Of a stretch of 64,000 bases of DNA, positions 46,454 through 58,882 are shown in pieces. This stretch comes from Pseudoscleropodium purum. Its lineage: Eukaryota; Streptophyta; Bryopsida; Hypnales; Brachytheciaceae. The stretch's first letter is position 1. Every line of letters begins with the position of its first letter. Location: positions 7,752,501-7,816,500 of the forward strand of contig OZ017802.1 of NCBI GenBank assembly GCA_963969395.1. The letters run 5' to 3'. A program made the position numbers and the translations under genes. The notes under the pieces are model-generated. The model ran no database searches. It saw nothing but the letters and a program-made list of their open reading frames with translations, and was not told the DNA's origin.

Positions 46454-49400
46454 CTAATTAGGATTTGAGGAACATATGAGCAGGAACTGCAGAACAGTGT
46501 CCGAGTGATGGGCGACAAGGGGAAAGCTACAATGGACAGAGTTATCTACAAGTGCAGTTGTTGTAGTTATGTCGACAGGTTTGACGAATTCGAGGGATGT
46601 CCAGTTTGCCATGTTGACAAGAGAAGTAGCAGATGCACCAGCCATGGCCAAGTGGTCCATGGCGGTCTGTGCAGCTTGCTCCAGGAGCTTGGTGATGTCC
46701 TCTGCCTCCTCGACAGCTTGCACTATGTCGGAGCCCACGGCTGTGATGGCAGACTCTAGTATTCCAATGGCGATGTCCAGCCAATGGATAGCCAATGCGG
46801 CAGGAACCTCCGCGCCAGGGACATTGCTGGCGCCATTGCTGACCACATTCGCTGCTTGCTGGAGTGTTACGGAAGTAGCGATGGCGCCTGGTGCTGCCGA
46901 ATGTATTGATTCCGGCGGCACTTGTGGAGGGGTCATGAGCAGAGTCGACGTTGCTGACATGACCAAACTCTTCATGGACAGAAGCTTCAACTTCGCTTCC
47001 ACTAGGAGGCGCTTGGCTTGCGCAGCATAGTAGGGAAATTTGAGCTGCGAGGTGAGGATTGCACCCTGCACGTGGTCGGCCACGGGCTTTGCTGTTGGGT
47101 GGCCTGGTTGAAGTTTTTGAGGTTGAGGATTTGGTGGTATAACAGGACTATTTCCTGGCGGTCGAATTGGGGTTTCCACTGGTGGTTGAGACTGACGAAC
47201 TTGCTCTTCCGAGGCAGCGTTTTGTTGTGGTCGAGATGGTGCGCCACTTTCATCTTGCTTGCTGACCAACTGTGCAAATAAGCTGGCCACGAGGATCACC
47301 AATCCACCAACAATCACCGAGTCATCGAGAGTGTCGCCTCGCAAAAAGAAGGACATGAACGCTCCCCAGATGGGAATCGTTGTGTTGACCATCGTCGCGG
47401 TCGAAGCCTGGACTGACCGGAGGCCATGAATTTCAAGCCAGCTGCACAATCCTGAGCATACAAGACCAGTGTAGACGAGAGGGCCCCAAGGCAAAGACTG
47501 CAACTGGCTCACGTACTCCATGGCCGTCGTGTTTCCGTGAAGGACTCGAGAAAGCTCCCACACGAAACTGAAGGAGGCAACGGTACCGCACTGGATGGCT
47601 GTCAACTCGAAGGGCCTAAAACTCTTGCTATGCACTTCAGATCGGAAGATGTGGAGGGCATAGATAGCAGACGCGGCCAAGCCCCAGACGTCTCCCACTT
47701 GAGGTATGGATATGCCCTTCCACCCCAGACCTTCCTCCTCCAAAACTCCCATCCCTGCATATTTTATAAACCATGCATGAGTCTCTAAACCATTGTAACC
47801 GAAAAAAAAGAAAAAGGATTTGAAAAACATACACGAAAAATGAACATGAAACAAAAAGAAATGAAACGGAATAAAAAGAAGCGTTTCATTAGAAAAACTA
47901 CGAATTAAAACAGTGCACAAAAACAATATTGCTCAGATACTTAACGCTAGTTGAATGAGAACAGTGTATGAAACGTCCTCCAATACATTCTAACAACTGT
48001 CCGCTGTTTTTGTTAAGGCTACCTCAAACCTTTCACTATTGAAACCCGTGATTTTGACAGAGCTTTAACATGAAGCATAAGTTACAGATCGGCAATCGAC
48101 AGCAACTTAGTATTACCTGATAGTGCCACGAGAGAGGCAATCCGTGTGATATTGCGGATAGACTGTCGGCCTGCACAGAGCTCCATGATGGGGACAAATA
48201 TCACCTGCAATTCATTTCAGTGAACCACAAAGATCAGATCGTATATTTCGTTACAACTTTAAATGCATCCGCAAATAACGAGTGCTCGTGAACGATACTC
48301 ATAAATCAATCGCTGGCAGTTGGGCGCGGGGTACTTACTGTGAAAGCAAATAGAAGCGGCGCATCACTGGAAGCCCCGCCATGACCACAAGTCTCAAGAA
48401 CCGCCGCAGCGAACAGCAGTCCTCCCAGCTCAGTTCCGGCTTTCAAAAGAGCTGGATTTTTGTCTCGACCCAAGACTTGACGTAACGCTGGAAGGAAGAC
48501 GAGCAGTGCGGAGGAAAATCGGACGAGGGTGCTGAGACTGGCTGGCAGCCCAGGAGCCACGTCGGTCGCAAACTTACCGGCGACATTGCTCGATCCATAA
48601 AGGGCCGCCAGCACGTTGAGCAACATCAGGCCTCTGGTCCTCCTCCTTCCCAGTTTCTTTTCCCGCAGCTTTGATAAGAAACTAGGTTGCTTCTCTTGTG
48701 CATCCTCCGAAGTTTCATCACTGATTGCTGCAACTTTCTCGTCCGCTCTCTCCTTTAAAGAATCGAAGTGTTTCTGAGAAAACGGTCAAGCAGCTCAATG
48801 ATATGTTTTCGGACAAATGTCTTCGTTAGTCGACACAAAACAACGTTTCATCTTGATGATTGTCCACTGATCATCTCAGTGTTCACTTAATTACTATCTT
48901 GACAATTACTATCATGAGAATGCAGTGATAGGCAGTGCGTCAACGGAATCATATATGTATATAGCTTATCAAATCAATTCGTTGAGCCCAGGCAGCGTGC
49001 TTACCGGAAGAGGCGCTCCGCCTGGCAGGCAGTCAGCGACGGTGCCGTCAATCTGGGGATTGCATTCTTGCATACGAGCAGCGAGCTCTTTCAAGGTACC
49101 CGTCTGACTCTGTACGTACAACTTCCACGCGTCTTCCCAGCAGTACTCACTCTCTGATCCAGTCTCGCTTGCTTCGATCAACGAGAGTCCACCGACCAAT
49201 TTGCGCCTCAGTAACAGATCCGAGTAGGGAATCACGTGCAGTCTTTCAACAGTCGTTTCATCGGTCACCGATCTACTCACTGAAATATCACGATTGGTCG
49301 GATCTGCAGTCTTCAGTTCTTTCCTGCTCAAGCTCCTCATGTAAGCTAACGGAGCGCGGCCTTTCCTGCTTCCAGAGCTGGCACACGATGCCTGGACTGA

Positions 49401-49550
49401 ACCTGGGAGGTTGATCCTCCGACCACTGCCATCGCCATTGTTGTAATGGCGATGAATGCTGCGCGATCCAAAGGACTCAAAACTGCTCAGTCGATCGGTG
49501 ACTCCACTATGTAACGACGACCTCCTTGTGAGCATTCTCCACTGACACAA
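46454..49550 (-). CDS. EamA-domain (DMT superfamily) transporter, probably plastid-targeted
   Basis: Four exons: 49005-49550, 48339-48773, 48117-48204 and 46454-47754, about 789 aa. Introns are 231, 134 and 362 bp, all GT-AG, with phases agreeing (0, 0, 1). Residues 1-80 are rich in Ser and Arg with few acids, like a plastid transit peptide. Two EamA halves follow: helices from LMLLNVLAALYGSSNVAGKF (about 231) through VIFVPIMELCAGR to MGVLEEE (358), then VGDVWGLAASAIYALHIF to VGGLVILVASLFAQL (519). The second half has the typical SVQASTATMVNTTIPIWGAF segment. A tail of about 270 residues is first Pro/Gln-rich, then Ala/Thr-rich and helical-looking, which is unusual for this family. Relatives move small metabolites across plastid or plasma membranes; the substrate cannot be told. 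The alternative start Met6 (49535) is possible. Confidence 0.87.
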
Positions 49551-51420
49551 ACAGCTGCTTACAAACCTTGGTTTTGAGTTCTCTCAAAGTTGGTATGAGT
49601 AGCAAACTGGATTCTTGGTTTTCAACTTAACAACAACGGAGCGTACGTTGCAGCAGATTCAAACTCCGGATTTCGAAAATTTAAAGTACTCCTGGTGCGC
49701 GCAACGACACATACAACTACGACGGCGAAATAAACCGAACTATTACAGGATCCTGGTGATGCAGCCGTAGCAGCTCAAAATCCACTCAATACCGTCCATA
49801 TGTTTCCTAGTCGCAAGTGAGTACATTCAGCTTGGGTTGATCTCAAGCCCACAAGCCCAAGCAGATCGATGATCAATGTCTCTAAGGGGAGAGTTGTCTA
49901 TCATCTCAACATGCACGCTGTAAGGCAAAGCTTGCAGCAGTCTCTTTGATCACAAACCTGAATATGTTGGTTGAGCGAGGCTTTCAATTACTGCCGATGG
50001 CGCAGCTGGTGGGCGTTGTGAACCGCGTTTGTAAGCGTTGGTGAGCAATCGGAGAGTGCCTTACTTATAGAAGGGGTTCTGACTTTCTGAGGCTTGCATA
50101 CGAAGCAAAAAGTGTAATGGAGGGCGGAGCTTGAAGGGCGTAATTGGGTGCAATGAGCAGTCGAAGCTAGTTCCAAGTGGCGGCTGCGGCGGGAAGCGAC
50201 TGCGAAGAAGCAGCGTGGCGAAATGTTTTCTTTTCCTAGATTTTTACCTTTTCGAAAACAAGCCACTCCGGGCATCTTCTTACACTGGGCTAGATAGTGG
50301 AGATCGAGAAACTTCTCTCGGACGGGGACTCGAGACGTCTCCGCCTGCCGCTTCCGTTCTTACACGTGAGCCTTGCTGACCAAACTTCAATTTTTCATCA
50401 AAAAGCAGGGGCGAATAATATTTCTGCTTAACATATACGAAGTAGTATATACTAGCAATTTTACTGGTCGACGAAGCTCCCATGTTCAGTTTCAGTTTGA
50501 CCACGAGGTTATTAATTCAGGAAGCCCCGTCACGGGGTACCTATGTTAGCTTAGATGCGTGCCAACCATTACGGACCGCAGTCACATGCGTAATTGGTGC
50601 TTGCAGACGTACGCTGTCTGATTCTCGGACGAAGAAATTTTGCTGGTTCTCCGAGTACAAGTGCTTTTCACTTTTGGGTCGATTTCATTCGGGGACCCAC
50701 GTCGGCTAAATGGACGGAGCTGGGAACTTCGGCCTGTGAAGCTGACTTTTCACGCGATGTCAACGTCGGCCACTGGAGTCACTGTGATGCATCACCGCAA
50801 ACCGACGGGACCGCAAACTACAACGAAGGTACTGTAGAAGGAGAAGAACTCTGTTTTCTTGCGCAATTCTGAGGCTGACGAGCATGAATTTGGGTCAGTC
50901 TGTTCGTTGATGGGGACTGAATCCTTCCGAGAACTCTACCGGACTGTGCGTCAGTTAAGTACTTTATTCCTTATACTCACTTTCATTACTCTCTTTCATG
51001 ATGCACTCGTGTACACTCATGAGAGAATCGTTCTGTGAAATACAATTTGATAAAAGATATAGGCTAAATTGCCAAATATTGTGCTTCCACGTTCAGTTCA
51101 TTCCAGAGGGCAGAACCCCACATTCAGGTCCACCAGGGAATGCCGCATAAGTTCTTTTAATCCTTTTAAGTACTGTTTCTCTCATCAAGCACTTATGTAC
51201 AATCATGAGTGGATTATTTTATGGAATATAGCTTGCTATAAGCTTTTAGACCAAGTTGCCAAATACCGTGTTGCCACCACAAGATCATCCTGTTGTTGTT
51301 GCAAAAAAACATGTTGTAGTGACGGGTAAAGTATTGTAGAAACACGCGTTATGCCTTGAATATAAAATCATTTGATAAATAGGATCACGCGATAAATAGG
51401 ATCATAAAAAATGCCAAAGA
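49551..51420. other. Upstream region of the EamA transporter gene
   Basis: GC-rich relative to the repeats, as expected of a promoter and 5' leader. Overlapping frames on both strands (49,988-50,275 minus; 50,131-50,379 plus; 50,482-50,872 plus) show no known domain. A short direct repeat links 50,986-51,035 with 51,176-51,225 ('atcatgcactcgtgtacact' versus 'atcaagcacttatgtacaat', each followed by 'catgag'). A divergent plus-strand gene start cannot be excluded. Confidence 0.4.
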
Positions 51421-53911
51421 TCTATTTGGTTGTTTTCATTGTCCACGTAAATCCTAATTCCTGTAGATATAATGTTAGCATTCAAACATTAGTTACGAAA
51501 TATGATTTACTACTTCACTTGAGCCATGTTGCTAAAGCAAAAAAACTCTTGTCCTCACTAAAAATTGTTCTCTAAATCTTTGTAGATATAGATGTAGACT
51601 ATATTCCTATTGACAAAGATTAAACTGTTGTAAATGAGGTTCAATTGCTCTATACAAAGCCCATTTTTCATTGGGGTTGTCGACATAACTTTGTCATAAA
51701 TAAAGAGTAGAATAGTATATTGCATCATATATTATTCTAGTATTGACTTGGGGGTGAATTATTTCTCTAGCATTTGTTTCATCTTTTAGATACTTTAATT
51801 TAAAGTACATATAATGTTTTTTAATGCAATGCCTAATAATTTAATTTATTTTTCTTTAGTAGAAATTTATAGGTTTTGCATAGAAGATTCTACAATTGTA
51901 TTTTTGTAAGAAAATTTAGAACTTCCTTACAATTTTTTCTTTTTTATACAAACCAAGATTTTTGAAGGGAAGGTTTGCTTACAGAAAATATACAACAAAT
52001 TTGGCATTTTAACTTTGGGATTGGGCATATGAGTATTTTTATATATTTATTTTGTAAATATTAATTCAAATTTTTCTTACATTTATTTTATATATATAAC
52101 TTTTTTGTTTTTACTTTGTATACAATAACATGAAAAGGTATAAGGTTACTTTTAAGAGTAATTTGATTTCAAGGCCTAAAAGCCCTATCAATAATATGAG
52201 TGTAATTCAATTTTTTACAAACTGTCCATAAATCCAAGACTATGAAGCCATATAAGTATATAACATGAATTGTGGATAACTATTGGATAAAATAAAATGA
52301 GTGCAATAATTTTTTTAAATTATTTTGACTCAATTAAGAACTTCACTCAAATTGCAAATAACTATTCCAAAAAAAATTACACAAAATAACCAAAATCTAT
52401 CAACAAAAATAAGTTAATTTGAGAGATTTTCAAATATTATTGATTTAGTTCAAATTTCTTTCTAAACATGGATATTATAGATATATGTGGCTAGTAAGTT
52501 GGTATTTCCATGCACTCCATTTCTTTCTTTTTCAAACACTACAATTTCCCCTAGCTAATAAAAATTGGGCACAGTCCTAGTATGCAACTTTACCATAGGT
52601 TTCGGTTTCAATTGCACAATCGCATAATTGATTTGAATCAGTGAAGTGAACCATGTCCATTCTCTTTCAAACTTTCAACATGTTCTCAGATGAAACTTAC
52701 TGTGAAGATACTCCACTTTTCAGACAAAAAAAACACCCAAAATCCAGTGAAGACACCATGTGGATGAAAACTGTGAAGACACAAAATCCATCTAAGGTGG
52801 GTACTCCCCAAATCTCCACTTTTTGCTACTGAGCCTATTTGCTATTATTAGACTGGTCAGATTTTCATATGTTCTTGTTGGCAAGTGAAAGGAGGTTCCA
52901 ACACACCAAAGAACGTGGCATTTGGATACTGTATGCAAAAGTTATTAAAGAACAAAGTTTGGTTCTAAAAGCATTTCTTCTATATAGGTACAGAACTGAC
53001 TTTGGAGATGTACACACAGTATAGATGGGTGGTTTAAAGTAAGTGGCACATTTGGGTGTACCTACCTTAGCTACTTGTACTAGGGTCTTTTTTTATCAGT
53101 GTCCCCCTGATGCCTTCACTCCAGAGACCAATTTATGGAGGGATGAAGCCATAGAGGTCAGATTTTTGACAGTTTGGCGAAATTTCACCAAAAAGAAAAG
53201 CCCCAGGATGTACACTCACAATCATCTCCCTATGCTTACTGCCCAGAAAAGCAACACTTGCCTTGGGATCAAAAAGCAACACTAAAACTAAAACTAGTTT
53301 TTTTTTTATAGAAAGGATGCACGTAATCAAAACATGAGAATCTACGACAATCTCGTGTTGGTTTTCAGCAGAACTTAGCATGACAAGTGCACCCAAACTT
53401 TCAGCTACCGAGCAGGACCACCAATTGCATGTCATGATCAATGTACGGTAGTCTAGTCAAGAACAGCGAATTTCAAATTCTCACCAATACTTTGTCAAAA
53501 TGTTCGGATCATTCCTGAGACGACGGACATTCTAAGAGTATAAGTTACTTTGGCGGATTTTTCTACTTTGAGTTTATTCCTCTGAGATTTTCTACCTTAC
53601 TTTTTGTTTGTACTTCAGTGATTTGGTACTTTAGGCATTCTGTGACACCTCTCCAAGTGGACACTGACACTTCATTCTGGTGACAAGGTAGGACCACATT
53701 TCAGTGGACCACAAAGAAATTCCCATAAGGTACAAGGTCCATAAACCAACCATGTAAGAGTTGGAACTGATTTTGGGGGAGGTGAAACTTCTTCAAATAT
53801 TTTTCAGTAAAATTTTCGTGAAAGACAAGTTGAATTGGCATTTTACCCAAGTCATTTCATATTTTTTGGAGTTTTGTGGAATTAATTATGAAATTTTGAA
53901 GTTGAAGTGAT
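51421..53911. other. Intergenic DNA, no recognised gene
   Basis: AT-rich to 52.5 kb, then moderately richer at 52.6-53.8 kb. The short frames at 52,839-53,024, 53,043-53,285 and 53,133-53,441 carry no recognisable domain. Confidence 0.4.
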
Positions 53912-54035
53912 GTAGGATTCTAAGAGCATTCACTTCCTAAAATGTACACTCTTTGTACATGGCTAAAAGCTACAAAAAAGCAACATGTACATGCAATGTA
54001 CATTTTAGGAGGTGGACGCTTTTAGAACCTCCTAC
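53912..54035. repeat. Hairpin MITE-like element
   Basis: The arms are near-palindromic: GTAGGATTCTAAGAGCATTC at the left and the complement of GTAGGAGGTTCTAAAAGCGT at the right. Both continue into CTCCTAAAATGTACA-like sequence. About 36-bp arms surround a loop of about 50 bases. No transposase; class undetermined. Confidence 0.75.
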
Positions 54036-55208
54036 CTTAGATCTACATGATGCATACCGCCTTAAGTTAACCCTTAAATGACAAAATAGTCACTATGAAA
54101 ATCATCTTTGTTTTGGTACCTTGTGAATTTTTGGATTAAAAAAAAAATGCAAAAGCACTCATTGGAAGCCGAACTATTATAGAAGACCTTCCCTTTTCAC
54201 ACAAAAGTTAGAAGATAAATAGTTGCACTCTTGCCTTGCATGGAGAGATTCTTTGCCATTCATTAGCCAAAAAACATCTACCAACACGTTGTTTATAGAT
54301 TAAGTTTAGTTGGTTGTTTTCTTTTGTTTGTTTGTATAATACAATGAGATCTCTAGATTGTGCATCACCCAGTCATGTCTTTGATATAGTTGGAAAGCTC
54401 TTTGTAAAGAAGAATGCACAAGCTTTGTTTTGTGGTGTTTGGACTAATAGTATGAAAGTTATTGAAATTTGAAGTTTTTTTTAATTAAAAAAATAAGAAA
54501 ATTACTTTTACTTTTATTTTGATTGTGGTAACGGCACAAGGCACACTAGTAGTAATGAAATTTAGAGTTACAACACTCATTGATTTGAAAATGCTATAGT
54601 TTTTACTTCTCATGAAATTTTTTACCAAGAGCAATGTAGTGGATATCAATAATATTTAAAGAAGGGATCTCTATAAACATAATTGGTCAAAATGTTCATC
54701 GAGAACAAAAACTTATAGCATTTTCAAATCAATTAGTGGAGTTAACATTGGAAAAAATTATTATAGTAGTTGTATCATTTATTTCATGAGTGTTTGTAGA
54801 GGTCTATACTTTGTTGCCAAAACATAGCCTAGGCACACCTACAAATGTACCCAAAACTCTTGTCTTATTAGGAAATTCAATAACATAACTTTAGGATCTT
54901 AGAAGGAAATTCAATTGTAGACCATTCAATAAAGTTTCACTAACCCTTAATTAAATGCCAATTTCTTTGAATATATACTAAAAAATCCAGTTTGAGGGGC
55001 TCGCTATGACGTTTAAAAGTTAAAACCTAACATTGCAATTTCAAACTTCTAGCCATCAAAAGTTGACCAAAATTGTTGAAATGAGATTCCCAAAACATAA
55101 ATAATTCTCAACTATTAAGTGTCCCCCCAAATTGAATTCCATTCAATACAAAGGCATCTGAACCGATAGAATAAACTTTTATAAATTCAATGAAATTCTA
55201 GTACAATG
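54036..55208. other. AT-rich intergenic DNA; part of a dispersed repeat
   Basis: 54,400-54,560 resembles 6,330-6,500 (shared 'caaggcacacta' after an A/T-rich run). Nothing else recognised. Confidence 0.4.
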
Positions 55209-56143
55209 TTAACCCCTAAAGGACCAAATTACATTTTTTTGACAATATAGCAATTTTAGGCAGCTCACTACAAATGGAATCTTTATTTATTTTTCTTTAA
55301 AATTTTCACAAAACATGTTCCAAAGGAGTAGCTTTAAGGTTCAACAATTTTCATAACTTTTGACTACATGGTTCAAAAATTATTGCATGATATGTGATTT
55401 TCAATGCTCGTTGGGCAACCCAAAAATTTCTTAAAAAATCACTTTTTTCAAAAGTAAAAATTTGATAATGTTTTTCTAGATTTAAATATATGTAGAAATC
55501 TTTGAATCATTCCATTATAATTTATGAGATGAAAGTAATGAGGTGTTCTAGTTTGCAAGCAGTTATGGATTCCCTGCTCTAAAATAAACTTTGGAGTCCT
55601 TTGTTTAACTCAATTTTTTATTGTATTTGAAAAAATAAAAGCATATGATATAGATTATTTATTACTACATTACCATCGTTGGGATTGGAAATTTTCAATT
55701 TTATGATTAAATTCTTAATATTTTAGTATTTTGAATCATTCTCTATTTTTTTCTACTTACTATTTTTTTTTCTATATGTTGTGCAATTTCAAACAATCTA
55801 AATATTTCCACCATGTAGCCAACTTGCCTTGAAGAAAGAATCCAAAGAGTAACCACCATTTTGTACATTTTCTCATACAAATGTGACTTTGGGAAGTATA
55901 GCTGTCCGTTTTTTTGCAAGGCCAAAAAAAAAGATTTTTGTCAATTTGAATGCTAATATCTTACAATCTACAAGGTGGAAATTTCTGAAATTTTTTAAAC
56001 ATCTTTTCAAACTAGTGTAATACAAGATCCTACGATTACATAAAGGCAAAAATGTTTTTCTTCTAAAATTTGGTTCCAATATTGGAAATGGCAATTTTTG
56101 AGCATTTTTGATGAAAACATAGTCTCCGACCTTTAGGGGTTAA
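55209..56143 (+). repeat. TTAA-flanked element, reference copy
   Basis: The best complete copy, 935 bp. It starts TTAACCCCTAAAGGACC and ends CGACCTTTAGGGGTTAA. The inverted ends are perfect over 14 bases including the TTAA and then diverge. No open frame of note inside, and no CACTA ends outside. The frames at 55,743-56,094 (minus) fall inside and are accidental. Confidence 0.9.
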
Positions 56144-56369
56144 TAAGAGTATACTTTGGAGTAGTATACTAATTGGAAAGGGGACTGGACCAAAGTTCTT
56201 TAGGATAAAGGAAAAAGAGCTTCTTAGCTCACAAATTATGTCAATTCATGCTTTGTTTTTAAAGTTTAGTTAGCCTATGATGCGAGATCACAATATTTGA
56301 TTGAAATTGGAACAATACCAAACACAATAAATTCTATCCATTTTTCTTTGGAATTTTTTTAACTCCTAA

Positions 56370-56640
56370 ATGTCCTAGGCCTTTTTTGTTCTTGAAATTT
56401 TCTTTAAATTGAAAAAAAAGTCAACATTTTGAGAAGTTTTATCAATTTAAAAAAATTGTCACCTTACAAATTCAAACTAGACTTCTTAGAGATCACATGG
56501 GAAAAGAAAATGCAATAATATCACTTATAGATTGAAAGATTGTAATCTTTGATCATGAGGGTGTTAAAATTGTGAAAGTGATTTGAAATCTTTCAATCCT
56601 CTTTTCACATGTCAAATTTAAAATTGAGGTCACCAAAAAA
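56370..56640 (+). repeat. Dispersed repeat, second copy of 39280-39550
   Basis: Keeps the same perfect 12-bp arms (56,530-56,541 and 56,587-56,598) and the internal phrase 'tttgatcatgagggtgttaa'. Confidence 0.75.
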
Positions 56641-56805
56641 AATGAGGATAAAGGAAATAACATGCATAACCCCAATCAACATATGACTTCTCAAAATCTA
56701 TTCTACATTTTTTTTAGATGAATTTCTAATGTGATTTTTTCTCTAAGGTTTAGTATATTTGAGGCTCATTTCCAAGAGCCCTCAACACTAGAAAATCAAG
56801 ATTTG

Positions 56806-57725
56806 CAATGAACACTCTTGCACAAAATCTTGAATAGAAAAATGATAATCATTCATTTTCATAATTGCATTTTTTATGCTAAAACTAGACTTCAAAAAGA
56901 ATTTGTCTAAAAAAAATCTACTATGTAGTGATTCTCCAAAGTAGAGTGAACCATTGTATAAATCACTCTCATAAATTGAGAAATTGGAATTATGATGTGA
57001 AATTTGGATATATTGTACAAAGTTAATTCTACCCTCATATGTAATTTTATTTAAAACAAACTATATTTAGGCCTATTATTATTTGAATGAAATTTTTTTG
57101 TATAAATAAATTTTTAGTGAAAAGTCAAAATGTATCTTTTTTTTTAATAAGAAGAATGTACATCTTCACTAGAATCACATATTATAAGTTTCATGAATTT
57201 TGGATTTTTATTGATTGTAATCTTATTGATTGAAATTTGACCTCAGATTTTGACTTTTTAATTTTTCACTCTATAAATTGAAAAAATATATGTCTTTGAT
57301 ATATATTGTTATTTGATGTTATTTTGAATTTTTTTTTCAATTTATAGAGTGAAAAATAAAATAGCCAAAATTTTGAGGTCAAATTTCTATCAATAAAAAA
57401 CCAAAGTTCACAAAACTTGTATCATATGATTCTAGTAAAGATGTACATTCTTCCTATGAAAAGAAATGTGACATTTTGACTTTTTGACAAAAAAATTTCA
57501 TTCAAATAATAATAGATCTAAATATGGTCTATTCTAAGTGAAATTACACGTGAGGATAGAGTTTTGTACATGTCCAAATTTCACTTCATAATTCTAATTT
57601 CTCAATTTATGAGGGTGGTTTATATGATGGTCCACTACTTCTGAGAGTCATTGTAAATAGTAACTTGGTAAGGTTTATTTAACTTCAAAGTTTTGTCAAT
57701 ATCATAATTGGGGCGTTGGGCGATT
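56806..57725. repeat. Dispersed repeat split by a fold-back element
   Basis: The left part (56,806-56,928) and right part (57,651-57,725) match the uninterrupted sequence at 21,003-21,212 ('cttgcacaaaatcttgaata'; 'agttttgtcaatatcataat'). Confidence 0.7.
56929..57650. mobile_element. Long fold-back (palindromic) element
   Basis: About 722 bp made of two inverted arms of about 325-360 bp (56,929-57,287 and 57,327-57,650) around a 40-bp A/T loop. Matching landmarks read outward-in on each strand: 'CTCATAAATTGAGAAATT', 'TTATTATTTGAATGAAATTT', 'AAGTCAAAATGT', 'CTATAAATTGAAAAAA'. The outer ends resemble TGA(T/C)TCTC-AAGTAG-G-ACCAT. It has no coding capacity. The related uninterrupted site is near 21.12 kb; a target duplication is blurred (about 5-9 bp). 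Confidence 0.85.
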
Positions 57726-58882
57726 ACGGGTGAAGAATTTAGCAAGTTGTTGTAGCAAAATAAACAGGTCCTACCATGATATAAAGTTAGTTCTTGACTT
57801 TCTTGAAACATTCATATCATCTTTAAAATACCTTCAAGCTTATTTCTATTTGAATGACTATTACATTATGGACATGGACAATTTGAACCATAGAGGCATT
57901 ATTCGTGGATTAATAACGTCATGCCATTATATGCAATTCATTTCATTCAATTCACTGAAGTACATGAATAGTAAATGGATGAGCAAACCAATGTAGAGAA
58001 TAAAAAAATCAAATAAAGTAACCTAATGGCAAAAAACACTAACCATTGGTGGAGGGAAGAATCTAAATTTTGTAACCATAGTCTATAGGTGATAAGGAAT
58101 ATTGACTCTAGTAAAAAATGTTTATCATTTTATCTAATTATTATACTTGACTTGAGTCATTTTGATTGAGAAATATCGAAACCAAATAAAATAATTGGAG
58201 AGACTTACTAATTGTCAAATGAAAGATTTTTCTTATTTGATCCCTAAAGACAAAGATGTTCAATTTTGGCCTCATATTTTTTTGAGAAGATTGATTAGGT
58301 CATTTGTAGTTTTTTTTGGGTTCAATTTGGTTTATTATTTGACCAACAAGTACAACAATCTTCATTGATTCCAATGATATATTCCCTCTATCATAAAATG
58401 ATTGTCCACAATTTTTTTGGTATTTTTTTGAGCCGATTTTGATGATCATTTAGTAAAAATATAACTAAGAAAGGCTTCAAATTTATATCACTATAATCAA
58501 TTAAGAACATTGCAGGTGTTCATTGCAACCTAAATAAACTTAGACACAAAGAGGTACTTTTGACTTACTCAAAACAACCTTAAAAAAACATGACATTCAA
58601 AGTGAACAATCATTTTGGGATAAAGGGAGTATATTATTTGAATTAAATTTTTCATAGTATGAACTTTTTCAAATATAGAATCCTTTGTCTTCTAGGGATT
58701 AAGTAATGGTTCATTCTTTTATTGCAATCAATCACCTTTGTTTCTAAGTTTTGTTTTTTACCAATCCCATCTAATAAAAATGCTACTTCGACTTGATCTC
58801 ACATAGATAAAGACAATGGTGTCTCAATACTTATGTCATAATCCAATTTGAGAGAAGGGTGTAGTATTGCAAGGCCTTTTGC
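57726..58882. other. AT-rich intergenic DNA
   Basis: The 88-residue plus frame (57,730-57,996) has no known domain. Nothing else supported. Confidence 0.4.

Noticed and set aside
46505..47281. Several plus-strand frames of 84-153 codons
   Set aside because: All are antisense to the last exon of the transporter gene; the opposite frame gives continuous EamA-type helices.
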